A stretch of 64,000 nt of DNA, taken from the NCBI RefSeq assembly GCF_900113015.1, contig NZ_FONV01000017.1:62001-126000 (forward strand). The letters are read 5' to 3'. Source of the stretch: Actinoplanes philippinensis (lineage in GTDB: Bacteria > Actinomycetota > Actinomycetes > Mycobacteriales > Micromonosporaceae). A program made the position numbers and the translations under genes. Below the pieces are notes generated by a model. The model did not search any database. It saw only the letters and a list, made by a program, of their open reading frames with translations, and was not told the DNA's origin. This document shows, piece after piece, positions 27,757 to 35,834 of this stretch (its first letter is position 1; each line of letters opens with the position of its first letter).

Positions 27757-29550
27757 ATGGAATTTCGCGTGCGTGCGCCCGAACTCAAGGGTCGCGGTTG
27801 GCTCAACACCGGCGGTAAGGCCCTCACTCTGGCCGATCTGCGCGGAAAAATCCTAATATTGGATTTCTGGACCTTCTGCTGCATTAATTGCCTGCACGTC
27901 CTGGACGAGCTGCGGCCGATCGAAGAGAAGTACGGTGACGCGATCGTCGTGATCGGCGTGCACTCGCCGAAGTTCGAGCACGAGCGTGACCCGGTGGCGC
28001 TGGCCGCGGCCGTGGAGCGGTATGGGGTGCACCACCCGGTCGTCGACGACGGCGACATGCACGTGTGGCAGCAGTATGCGGCGAAGGCGTGGCCGACCCT
28101 GGCCGTGGTGGACCCGGAGGGTTACCTGGTCGCGTCGATGGCGGGCGAGGGCCACGCCGAGGGTCTGTCCCGGCTGATCGACGAGCTGATCACCGTGCAC
28201 CAGGCGAAGGGCACCCTGCACCGCGGTGACGGGCCGTATGTGCCGCCGCCCGCTCCGGAGGGCCTGCTGCGGTTCCCCGGCAAGGTGATCGAGCTGCCGA
28301 GCGGCAATCTGCTGGTCTCCGACTCGGCTCGGCACTCGCTGGTGGAGTTGACGCCGGACGGCGAGACCCTGGTCCGCCGGATCGGCAGTGGGGTCCGGGG
28401 TGAGCCGTTCAGCGAGCCGCAGGGCCTGGTGCTGCTGCCACCGCACGCCGCCGAGGTGGCCGGTTATGACGTGGTGGTCGCCGACACGGTGCATCACCAG
28501 TTGCGCGGGTTCAATACCGCGACGGGCGAGGTGACGCTGGTGGCCGGGTCGGGGCGGCCGTGGCGCTCCGCGGTCGACGATCACGCGCACGACGCGCTCG
28601 CCGCCGACCTGTCCTCGCCGTGGGACCTGGCGTGGTTCGACGGGAAGGTCGTCGTCGCGATGGCGGGCATCCACCAGCTGTGGTGGTTCGACCCGATCAA
28701 GCGCACGGTCGGTGTGTACGCGGGCACGACCGTGGAGGCGCTGCGGGACGGCCCGATCCCGGATGTGTGGATGGCGCAGCCGTCCGGGCTGTCGGTCAGC
28801 GCGGAGGGGACGCGGCTGTGGATCGCGGACAGTGAGACGTCGGCGCTGCGCTGGATCGAGGACGGGGTGATGCACACCGCGGTCGGCCAGGGTCTGTTCG
28901 ATTTCGGTCACGTGGACGGGCCGGCGGCCGAGGCGCTGTTCCAGCACCCGCTCGGTGTGGCGGCTCTGCCGGACGGCTCGGTGCTGGTGGCGGACACGTA
29001 CAACGGCGCGGTCCGTCGTTTCGATCCGGCGTCGGGCGAGGTGTCCACGGTGGATGCGGGCCTGGCCGAGCCGAGCGACGTCCTGGTGCTGGCGGATGGC
29101 ACGGTGGTCGTGGTGGAGTCGGCCGCGCATCGGCTGACCCGGCTGGCTCCGGGCGTGGTGAAGCGGGTCGACGGCGAGCGGCACAAGACCGAGCGGCCGC
29201 CGTCGCACCTGGCGCCGGGTGAGGTGACCCTCGACGTGATCTTCACTCCGGCGCCGGGGCAGAAGCTGGACAGCCAGTTCGGTTCGCCGGTACGGCTGGT
29301 GGTGTCGGCGTCGCCCGCTGAATTGCTCCTGGCGGGAGAAGGCACGACTACTGATCTGTCACGGAAAATCGTACTCAATCCGGATGTTCCGAAGGGTGTT
29401 CTGCAGGTCGTGGCGCAGGCGGCGACGTGCGATGTGGACGCCGAATTCGGCGCGTGTCACCTGACCCGGCAGGACTGGGGTGTGCCGATCGTGATCGACC
29501 CGGCCGGCCCGGACCGGCTCCCGCTGATCCTGCGCGGCCTGGATGCGTGA
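27757..29550 (+). CDS. NHLRC2-like thioredoxin-fold / NHL beta-propeller protein
   Basis: 597 residues. The N-terminal 150 form a thioredoxin/TlpA-like domain with the unusual redox motif WTFCCINC (Cys41, Cys42, Cys45), as in animal NHLRC2. The central part (about 165-480) contains NHL propeller repeats such as ELPSGNLLVSDSARHSLVEL and ALPDGSVLVADTYNGAVRRFD. The C-terminal 110 residues form a beta-rich domain. No signal peptide, so it is cytoplasmic. The role of bacterial members is not established; disulfide chemistry is inferred. Codons around the CCINC motif are unusually A/T-rich. Confidence 0.88.
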   Translation: MEFRVRAPELKGRGWLNTGGKALTLADLRGKILILDFWTFCCINCLHVLDELRPIEEKYGDAIVVIGVHSPKFEHERDPVALAAAVERYGVHHPVVDDGDMHVWQQYAAKAWPTLAVVDPEGYLVASMAGEGHAEGLSRLIDELITVHQAKGTLHRGDGPYVPPPAPEGLLRFPGKVIELPSGNLLVSDSARHSLVELTPDGETLVRRIGSGVRGEPFSEPQGLVLLPPHAAEVAGYDVVVADTVHHQLRGFNTATGEVTLVAGSGRPWRSAVDDHAHDALAADLSSPWDLAWFDGKVVVAMAGIHQLWWFDPIKRTVGVYAGTTVEALRDGPIPDVWMAQPSGLSVSAEGTRLWIADSETSALRWIEDGVMHTAVGQGLFDFGHVDGPAAEALFQHPLGVAALPDGSVLVADTYNGAVRRFDPASGEVSTVDAGLAEPSDVLVLADGTVVVVESAAHRLTRLAPGVVKRVDGERHKTERPPSHLAPGEVTLDVIFTPAPGQKLDSQFGSPVRLVVSASPAELLLAGEGTTTDLSRKIVLNPDVPKGVLQVVAQAATCDVDAEFGACHLTRQDWGVPIVIDPAGPDRLPLILRGLDA

Positions 29551-29601
29551 ACCCATCATTGACGGGGCATGGGAAGCGACAGCGGGCCGGGTGGCGCTGG
29601 C

Positions 29602-30354
29602 TCAGAAGGCCTGAACCGTCAGGCGGCCGGCTAGCCCGTCCCGGACCGCCCGGGCCAGGCGCACCGCTCCCGGGGTGTCGCCGTGCAGGCAGATCGACCG
29701 CACGCGGCACTCCACGGTGGAGCCGTCGACGGCCGTGACGGAGCCGTCCACCGCCATCCGCACGACCCGGGCGACCACCTCGTCCGGGTCGTGCACCAGC
29801 GCGTCCGGCCGGGACCGGGGCACGAGCCGGCCGTCCGGCAGGTAGCCACGGTCGGCGAATCCCTCACCGACCACGGTCAGACCGGTCTCGGCGGCCCGTC
29901 GGGCGAGCACCGAGCCGGGCTGGCAGAGCACCGGCAGGCTGGTGTCGTAGGCGACGACGGCCGCCACCACGGCGGAGGCCTGCAGTTCGTCGACCGCTGC
30001 GGTGTTGTAGAGGGCGCCGTGCGGTTTCACGTACCGCACCCGGTCGCCGGCGATCCGGCAGAAAGCCTCCAGCGCCCCGATCTGGTAGACGATGTCGTCG
30101 CGCAGCTCGTCGTGAGCGTAGTCGATCCGGCGCCGCCCGAAACCGGCGAGGTCCCGGTAGCCGACCTGCGCGCCGATCGCGACGCCTTTCTCCACGGCGC
30201 GCCGGCAGACCGTGGCCATCGTGGACGGATCGCCGGCGTGGAACCCGCAGGCCACGTTTGCCGAGGTCACCACGTCGAGCAGGGCGTCGTCGTCGCCCAG
30301 GCGCCAGGCGCCGAAGCCCTCGCCCAGGTCGGCGTTCAGGTCAATCGAGTTCAC
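29602..30354 (-). CDS. pxpA: 5-oxoprolinase subunit PxpA
   Basis: 250-residue LamB/YcsF family protein beginning MNSIDLNADLGEGFGAW with the conserved SANVACGFHAGDP and KPHGALYN motifs. With PxpB and PxpC it hydrolyses 5-oxoproline to glutamate using ATP, removing a spontaneous glutamine/glutamate cyclisation product. Last gene of pxpBCA; its ATG lies 14 bases inside the end of pxpC. Confidence 0.95.
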   Translation of the reverse strand: MNSIDLNADLGEGFGAWRLGDDDALLDVVTSANVACGFHAGDPSTMATVCRRAVEKGVAIGAQVGYRDLAGFGRRRIDYAHDELRDDIVYQIGALEAFCRIAGDRVRYVKPHGALYNTAAVDELQASAVVAAVVAYDTSLPVLCQPGSVLARRAAETGLTVVGEGFADRGYLPDGRLVPRSRPDALVHDPDEVVARVVRMAVDGSVTAVDGSTVECRVRSICLHGDTPGAVRLARAVRDGLAGRLTVQAF

Positions 30355-31180
30355 GGAACCTCACCGTAGTGCCGGGGCGCGCCTGCGCCAGGGGTGTGAC
30401 GTCGTCGACCACGCCGATCACCGGATAACCGCCGGTCGTCGGATGGTCGGCGAGGAAGACGATCGGCTGTCCGTCGGCCGGCACCTGCACGGCCCCGAGG
30501 GTGACGCCCTCGGAGGGCAATTCGCCGGCCTTCGCGCGGGTCAGGGCGTTGCCGGCGAGCCGCGCGCCGACCCGGTTGCTCAACGGGCTGATCCGGTACG
30601 CGGAACCGAACAGCCCGTGTGCCGCGAACCAGTCGTCGCGCGGCCCGAGCCGGATGCCGAGCACCAGCTCCCCGCCGATCCGGGCGGCCTCGCCGACGAG
30701 TGGGGCGGCGCCGGTGGGCATGCCGACGGGCAGTGTGGCGCCGTCGGTGAGGCGGGCCGGCCCGAGCCCGGAGAGCGTGTCGGTGGACCGGCTGCCGAGC
30801 ACCGGCTCGACGGCGATCCCCCCGGCCACGGCGATGTAGGAGCGCACGCCACGGCTGGCCCGTTTGATGTCGACGATCCCGCCGGCCGGCACCTCGAAGA
30901 GCTGGTGCCCGTGCGGGCGTTCGGCGGGGCGTCCGTTCACGTCGACCTGGGCGACGGCTCCGGTGACGGCCACGAGGGCCGCCTCGGCGAAGCGGAGCGC
31001 GCAGCCGAGCAGGGTGGTCTCCAGGGCGGCGGCGTCGTCGGGGTTGCCGACGAAGCGGTTGGCGAGACGCAGGGCCGGTTCGTCGAGGGCGCCGGAGCGG
31101 GGCACGCCGAGGTGCGCGTATCCCGGCCGGCCGAGGTCCTGCACGGTGGTCAGCGGCCCGGCCCGCAGCACGGTGATCAT
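30341..31180 (-). CDS. pxpC: 5-oxoprolinase subunit PxpC (biotin-dependent-carboxyltransferase-like)
   Basis: 279 residues beginning MITVLRAGPLTTVQDLGRPGY, the typical start of the KipA/AHS2 family, and containing GVPRSGALDEPALRLAN. The open frame extends upstream, but ATG 31180 overlaps the pxpB stop as ATGA and fits the family N-terminus. Confidence 0.94.
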   Translation of the reverse strand: MITVLRAGPLTTVQDLGRPGYAHLGVPRSGALDEPALRLANRFVGNPDDAAALETTLLGCALRFAEAALVAVTGAVAQVDVNGRPAERPHGHQLFEVPAGGIVDIKRASRGVRSYIAVAGGIAVEPVLGSRSTDTLSGLGPARLTDGATLPVGMPTGAAPLVGEAARIGGELVLGIRLGPRDDWFAAHGLFGSAYRISPLSNRVGARLAGNALTRAKAGELPSEGVTLGAVQVPADGQPIVFLADHPTTGGYPVIGVVDDVTPLAQARPGTTVRFRELD

Positions 31181-31782
31181 GCCGTCACCAGCCGGACACG
31201 AGTCCCGGGGGTGAGGAGGGCGGGCTGCTTCCGCCGTACGTCGAAGAGGTTTTGATCGGTGTGGCCGACGAGCCGCCACCCGCCCGGGGAGGCCGTGGGG
31301 TAGATGCCCGCGTAGCCGCCGGCCAGCGCGACGGCGCCGGCCGGAACGCGAGGCCGCGGAGCGGCGAGCCGGGGGACCGCCCAGGCGTCCGGGAGACCTC
31401 GCAGATAGGCGAATCCGGGTGCGAAGCCGGAGAAGGCGACGTGCAGGGGCGTTTCGACCAGACGGTGCACGACCTCTCCGGCGGAGACACCCCAGAGTTC
31501 GGCGACGGGTTCGAGATCTTCACCGTCGAAGACCGTCGGGATCTCCACGAGGGGCCCTTCGGACTGAATTCCGCCGCGCGCCGGCTCCCAGAGCGGCAGC
31601 AGTTCGGCGGTGCCCGGGGGCACTCCGTCGATCAGGACGGTCCTGGCGCCGGGCACGATCTCGGTAGCTCGCAGTTCACCTGTCTCGCGGCGTCGCCACA
31701 GCTCAGCCCGCCAGTCCTCGACCCGGTCGGCGTCATCGCACTCGATCAGTAGCCCGGCCGCTCCCACCCGTCGTATCTTCAT
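31177..31782 (-). CDS. pxpB: 5-oxoprolinase subunit PxpB (KipI/AHS1)
   Basis: 201 residues from ATG 31782, where the product begins MKIRRVGAAGLLIE and an AGGATG lies about ten bases upstream. A TTG eight codons earlier is an unlikely alternative. Contains the family signatures FSGFAPGFAYLRGLP and YAGIYPTASPGGWRLVGHT. First gene of pxpBCA, divergent from the hemolysin III gene. Confidence 0.93.
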   Translation of the reverse strand: MKIRRVGAAGLLIECDDADRVEDWRAELWRRRETGELRATEIVPGARTVLIDGVPPGTAELLPLWEPARGGIQSEGPLVEIPTVFDGEDLEPVAELWGVSAGEVVHRLVETPLHVAFSGFAPGFAYLRGLPDAWAVPRLAAPRPRVPAGAVALAGGYAGIYPTASPGGWRLVGHTDQNLFDVRRKQPALLTPGTRVRLVTA

Positions 31783-31821
31783 GTGGAAATCATCCTGCGG
31801 TGTCAACCGTATCCGGCATCA

Positions 31822-31854
31822 CTACCGTCCAGTAACCTACGGTGCCGTAACCTA
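31822..31854. promoter_or_regulatory. Direct repeats and operator-like element between pxpB and hemolysin III gene
   Basis: GTAACCTA occurs at 31832-31839 and again at 31847-31854, a 15-bp period. CTACCGTCCAGTAA at 31822-31835 resembles the TTAC-N6-GTAA element seen at 37721 and 48340 (10 of 14 positions). The second TAACCT (31848-31853) is placed seven bases before GTG 31861, fitting a leaderless -10. Confidence 0.45.
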
Positions 31855-31860
31855 GAACGC

Positions 31861-32538
31861 GTGACGACCTCAGCCCCGTTCCGGATGAAGCCGACCGACC
31901 TCGGCAAGCCGCGACTACGCGGCCGGTTGCATCAGTACGCGTTCTTCGTCGCGCTCGTGTGCGGCATCGTGCTCAGCTCGATAGCGCTGAGCCGCCCCGG
32001 CATCTCGCCGTTCCTCAGCTGTCTGCTCTACAGCATCACCGTGTGCGGCCTGTTCGGCATCAGCGCGCTCTATCACCGCAGGGTGTGGAGCGAGCGCGGT
32101 TACCAGATCATGCGGCGCGCCGACCACTCGATGATCTTCATCTTCATCGCCGGCAGCTACACGCCGTTCTGTGTGCTGCTGCTCGAGGGCACCCAGCAGG
32201 TGGTCCTGCTCAGCCTGGTGTGGGGCGGCGCCCTCGGCGGTGTCGCGCTGAAGATGATCTGGCCGCATCTGCCCCGCTGGGCGGGCGCGCCGCTCTACGT
32301 GGCCCTCGGCTGGGTCGCGGTCGCGATCATCCCCGAGGTGCTGCAGGTCGGCGGCGTCACCTGCCTGGTGCTGCTGCTCGTCGGCGGCGCCATCTACACG
32401 ATCGGCGCGGTGTTCTACGCGCTGCGCCGGCCCAACCCGTGGCCGACCGTATTCGGCCATCACGAGTTCTTCCACGCCTGCACGCTGGTCGCGGCGATCT
32501 GCCACCACATCGCCGTCTACTTCGCTCTGTACGCCTGA
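31861..32538 (+). CDS. Hemolysin III / PAQR-family membrane protein
   Basis: 225 residues, seven hydrophobic segments. PAQR metal-site motifs are present: ALYHRRVW, RRADHSMIFIFIAGSYTPF and the C-terminal GHHEFFHACTLVAAICHH histidines. The bacterial YqfA/HlyIII group is named for haemolysis but its real activity, possibly a Zn-dependent ceramidase-like hydrolase, is not established. GTG 31861 is preferred over an upstream start because it follows a likely leaderless promoter and gives a normal N-terminus. Confidence 0.9.
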   Translation: MTTSAPFRMKPTDLGKPRLRGRLHQYAFFVALVCGIVLSSIALSRPGISPFLSCLLYSITVCGLFGISALYHRRVWSERGYQIMRRADHSMIFIFIAGSYTPFCVLLLEGTQQVVLLSLVWGGALGGVALKMIWPHLPRWAGAPLYVALGWVAVAIIPEVLQVGGVTCLVLLLVGGAIYTIGAVFYALRRPNPWPTVFGHHEFFHACTLVAAICHHIAVYFALYA

Positions 32539-32543
32539 GAAAC

Positions 32544-32574
32544 CGGCCCGGACTTCGAGGAGAAGTCCGGGCCG
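32544..32574. terminator. Bidirectional terminator
   Basis: A perfect 13-bp stem (32544-32556 with 32562-32574), five-base loop, between convergent genes ending at 32538 and 32582. No long T-tract. Confidence 0.75.
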
Positions 32575-32581
32575 TCGTACG

Positions 32582-32857
32582 TCAGGAGTACGCCGGGGGA
32601 GGCGGCGGCGGGACGTCGTCCCGACGGACTTCGCGAACCTCGGTGTAACCCGCGCCGGCGACCGGCTGCTGCGTGCGGGTCACCACGGTCCGGCGACGGT
32701 TGCTCCAGAACGCCAGCGTGATGACCAGGCCGGCCAGTCCGGCCAGCATCAGGATCCAGCCGATCACGCCGATGTCCAGTCCGCTGATGTCCGCCTCCAC
32801 GGCGAACGCCAGGATCGCCCCCAGAGCGAGCAGGAAGATGCTTGCACCGATGCCCAT
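32582..32857 (-). CDS. DUF6458-type small membrane protein
   Basis: 91 residues from ATG 32857 with GAGGAGG six bases upstream. Begins MGIGASIFLLALGAILAFAV; two TM helices, then a short Arg-rich stretch and a Pro-rich end (VPPPPPPAYS). This matches the small actinobacterial DUF6458 pattern. Function unknown. Confidence 0.88.
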   Translation of the reverse strand: MGIGASIFLLALGAILAFAVEADISGLDIGVIGWILMLAGLAGLVITLAFWSNRRRTVVTRTQQPVAGAGYTEVREVRRDDVPPPPPPAYS

Positions 32858-32968
32858 CGGACCCTCCTCGGGTGTCCGCCCGGCCGTGCGAGCCCGCTCG
32901 ACCGTGATGAATGCGTTGATCGGGCGTTTACCCGCACAGGCCGAATCCCAATCAGGCAAGCTGTACCG

Positions 32969-33487
32969 ATGACCACGCGGACGCTCATCCTGCTGCGCCA
33001 CGCCAAGGCGGAGACCCCCGGCGACTTCGACGACTACGACCGCGCCCTCACCGACCGGGGTGGCCTCGACGCCGACGCGGCCGGCGCCTGGCTCGTCGAC
33101 GAGCGGCTGCACCCCGACCTGGTGATCTGCTCGCCGGCCAAACGCACCCGGCAGACCTGGCAGAATGCGGCGATCGCGCTGGCACAGGGCCGGTCCGGGC
33201 AGGCCGCGCCCGAGGTGCACTACCCGGAATCGCTCTATCTGGGCCGCGGCGGCGAGGTCTTCGATCTGCTGCACGAGGTGCCGGACACGGTCCGTACGGT
33301 CCTGGTGATCGGCCACAACCCGACGATGTCCGAAGTGTCCGCCGTGTTGCTGCCGGACGACCAGTACACCGGCACCGTCGTCGAGATGAAGACCTCCGGC
33401 CTGGCCGTCCACACCGGCGAGAAGCCGTGGTCATCGGTGGAACCGGGCTCGATGCGCCTCACCCGGTCCCACACCGCCCGCGGCTGA
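32969..33487 (+). CDS. sixA: SixA-type phosphohistidine phosphatase
   Basis: 172-residue histidine-phosphatase family protein. The catalytic LLRHAKAE motif lies near residues 8-15 and the second catalytic histidine in VIGHNPTMSE. SixA homologues dephosphorylate phosphohistidine on signalling or PTS proteins; the target here is unknown. Its stop is one base from the stop of the convergent protease-like gene, with no terminator between them. Confidence 0.9.
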   Translation: MTTRTLILLRHAKAETPGDFDDYDRALTDRGGLDADAAGAWLVDERLHPDLVICSPAKRTRQTWQNAAIALAQGRSGQAAPEVHYPESLYLGRGGEVFDLLHEVPDTVRTVLVIGHNPTMSEVSAVLLPDDQYTGTVVEMKTSGLAVHTGEKPWSSVEPGSMRLTRSHTARG

Positions 33488-33488
33488 T

Positions 33489-35681
33489 CTACTTCCGGTA
33501 CCAGGTCCGGGTGCTCGTGTATTTCACGTTGCCGAGCTTGTCGTACGCCCGGACCTGGACCTTCATCGTCTTCTTCAGCTTGGTCGCGTTGAAGGCGAGC
33601 ACGTAGCCGGCGGTGCTGTCCCGGGCCACCACCTTGCCGTTCACGAGCAGCTCCACCCGCGCGACGCCACTGGGATCGGACGCTTTCACGTACACCCTGG
33701 TCGTGCCCTTGATCTTCGCCTTGTTGGCGGGCGCCTTGCTGATCGACACCGACGGCCCGGCGTTGTCCGCGATCACCCGGCGGGAGTAGGTCCGCGAGTT
33801 GCCCGCCACATCGGTCAGCTTCCAGACCAGATCGACGTTCCCGGAGTACGCCCCGGTGGCCACCTTCACCGAGTACGGCGCCGTGGTGTCCCGGCCGACG
33901 AGCCGGCCGTTGGCCCAGAGCTCGGCCTGCCCGACCCCGGAGACATCGTCCTTCACCCCGGAGATCGTCACCGTCGCGGTGCCGCGGATCCGGGCGCCCG
34001 ATCCCGGGCTGATCGAGGTGGCGGTCGGCGCCGCGTCGTCCACCCTGCCCTCGAAGGCCGCACTGCCGCCATTGCCGGCCGCGTCGTAGGCGGTCACCCC
34101 GAACAGCGGGCCGGCATTGTTCCGCACCTGGATCGTCGCCTTCCACCGGTCGGTGCCCGGCAGCCGGGTCATCGGCATGCCGTTGGCGTAGACCCGGGTC
34201 GCCTCGCCGGTCACCGTGGCGACGACGTCTACCGGGTTACGCAGGAACGGCGCCGGACTCGGCGAGTCGATCGTGACCGCCGGTGCGGAAGTGTCGAAGG
34301 TCACAGTCGTGGCCTTCTCGCCGACGTTGCCGGCGTAGTCATGAGCCCGGACCGTGATCGTCCGCGACCCGGCGCCGCCCACCGAGGGGTCGATCCAGAC
34401 GGGCTGGTCCCAGGGCCGCGACCGTTCCCCGATGAGGATGCCGTCCACCAGCACCTCGACACGCGCCACCGCGTGGTCGTCGGTCACCGTCGGACGCACC
34501 TCGATCCAGTCACCGAGCGCCTGGCCGTCGGTGAAGCCGGTCGACACGACAGGGGCCGTGGTGTCGGCGCCACCGATCGCGTTCAGCACATAGGACGCGT
34601 CGAGGATCGGCGGGTCGTAGGACTGCTCCGGGCTCGGGATAGCGCCCCGGATGACCGCGTCGCGCACCTGGGCGGCGGACACGCCGGGTTTCGCGGCGAA
34701 GGCCAGACCGGCGACGCCGGCCACGACGGCCGCCGATGCCGACGAGCCGGCCAGGTAGCGGCCCGCGACGTACAGGTTGTCGGCGGCCGCGACGTCGATG
34801 TAGAAGGCGTTGTTCCGATTGGTGTTGCTGCTCTTGCGCCCCGAGCCGTCCACCGTGCTGACCGTGAGCACGTCACCGTAGTTTCCCGGGTGCTGGGGCT
34901 GCACGATCCCGGTGCTCCCGGACCCGTTCACGATCAGCGCGCCCTTGGCCTCGGCGTGCGCGACCGCGTCCTTCAACAGGTAGGTGGGGAAGTCGGTGGT
35001 CCCGGTGACGGCGATGACCCGAGCGCCCTGGTCGGCGGCCCAGACGATGCCGGCGGCGAGGTCCACGGCGTTCCCGTCGGCGACGCCGCCCTGCACCCGG
35101 ACCGGAAGGATGTCGCAGTCAGCGCAGACGCCGCTGTCGCCGGTCCCGGCGATGACTGCGGCGACCGCCGTGCCGTTGCCGTCCTCGTCCGCCGCGTCTT
35201 CGTCGCCGCCCACGAAGTCGCGGCCGGGCCGGATACGGGCGGCCGGCAGCTCCGCGGCCGGGCTCACGCCGGTGCCGACCACCGCGACGAGGACACCCGC
35301 ACGCCCCGGCCCCCAGGTGCGCGCGCCGGCCACCCGGTTCGTCTCCAGAGACCCGGCCTTGGCGGCGTCGCCCGGCACCACCCCGGTGGTGACCTTCACA
35401 TCGGGCTGCACGTGCCGGACGCCGGCGCCGCGTGCCCGGTCACCCGCTTCGATACGCCTGTCCGCCGGAACGTCGACGACGATGGCGTTCAGCCCGGGCA
35501 CCGGACGGCTGCCGAGCGCGAGGTCGCCGATGCGGGCGAGAACGGTGTCGGCGCTGCCGGCCGGGGTCAGCCCGACGACCAGACGGCCCGGCAGGATCCG
35601 GTCCTCTGTCGCAGCCGACGCCGGAGCCGCAGCCAGCCCCACCATCAAGGCGGCGACCAGGGAAGACGAGACGATACGCAT
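33489..35681 (-). CDS. Secreted subtilase-fold protein with degenerate active site and Ig-like repeats
   Basis: 730 residues. A signal peptide (MRIVSSSLVAALMVGLAAAPASA, cleavage after residue 23) is followed by a propeptide-like segment, an S8 domain (about 120-375), then about four Ig-like/Big repeats (DTTAPVVSTGF, DTSAPAVTIDS, DAAPTATSISP, NAGPSVSISKA). The catalytic Asp of the VAVxDTG motif is Gly136 (VVGTG). The catalytic His of DxxGHGTHVA is Asn169 (DGNGTAVA). The oxyanion AAGN is replaced by VNGS. Ser314 in GSSAS is kept. It should not be an ordinary protease; binding or regulatory function is inferred. Confidence 0.87.
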   Translation of the reverse strand: MRIVSSSLVAALMVGLAAAPASAATEDRILPGRLVVGLTPAGSADTVLARIGDLALGSRPVPGLNAIVVDVPADRRIEAGDRARGAGVRHVQPDVKVTTGVVPGDAAKAGSLETNRVAGARTWGPGRAGVLVAVVGTGVSPAAELPAARIRPGRDFVGGDEDAADEDGNGTAVAAVIAGTGDSGVCADCDILPVRVQGGVADGNAVDLAAGIVWAADQGARVIAVTGTTDFPTYLLKDAVAHAEAKGALIVNGSGSTGIVQPQHPGNYGDVLTVSTVDGSGRKSSNTNRNNAFYIDVAAADNLYVAGRYLAGSSASAAVVAGVAGLAFAAKPGVSAAQVRDAVIRGAIPSPEQSYDPPILDASYVLNAIGGADTTAPVVSTGFTDGQALGDWIEVRPTVTDDHAVARVEVLVDGILIGERSRPWDQPVWIDPSVGGAGSRTITVRAHDYAGNVGEKATTVTFDTSAPAVTIDSPSPAPFLRNPVDVVATVTGEATRVYANGMPMTRLPGTDRWKATIQVRNNAGPLFGVTAYDAAGNGGSAAFEGRVDDAAPTATSISPGSGARIRGTATVTISGVKDDVSGVGQAELWANGRLVGRDTTAPYSVKVATGAYSGNVDLVWKLTDVAGNSRTYSRRVIADNAGPSVSISKAPANKAKIKGTTRVYVKASDPSGVARVELLVNGKVVARDSTAGYVLAFNATKLKKTMKVQVRAYDKLGNVKYTSTRTWYRK

Positions 35682-35760
35682 TCAGGCCCCCGTGCCGGAA
35701 AGATCCACTCTGGAATTCGAAGGTGATCATACGGCACGTCGATACGTTCGCGTAACGCCG

Positions 35761-35810
35761 AAAAGACTCGGGCCCGGCGGACGTCGTTGTCCGCCGGGCC
35801 CGAGTCTTTT
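35761..35810. terminator. Strong bidirectional terminator
   Basis: A perfect 22-bp inverted repeat (35761-35782 with 35789-35810), six-base loop, ending in a run of six T on the plus strand and AAAA/TTTT ends for both strands. It ends the acyl-CoA dehydrogenase transcript. Confidence 0.95.
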
Positions 35811-35834
35811 TTCAGGAGAGTGGGAAAAGTCTGA

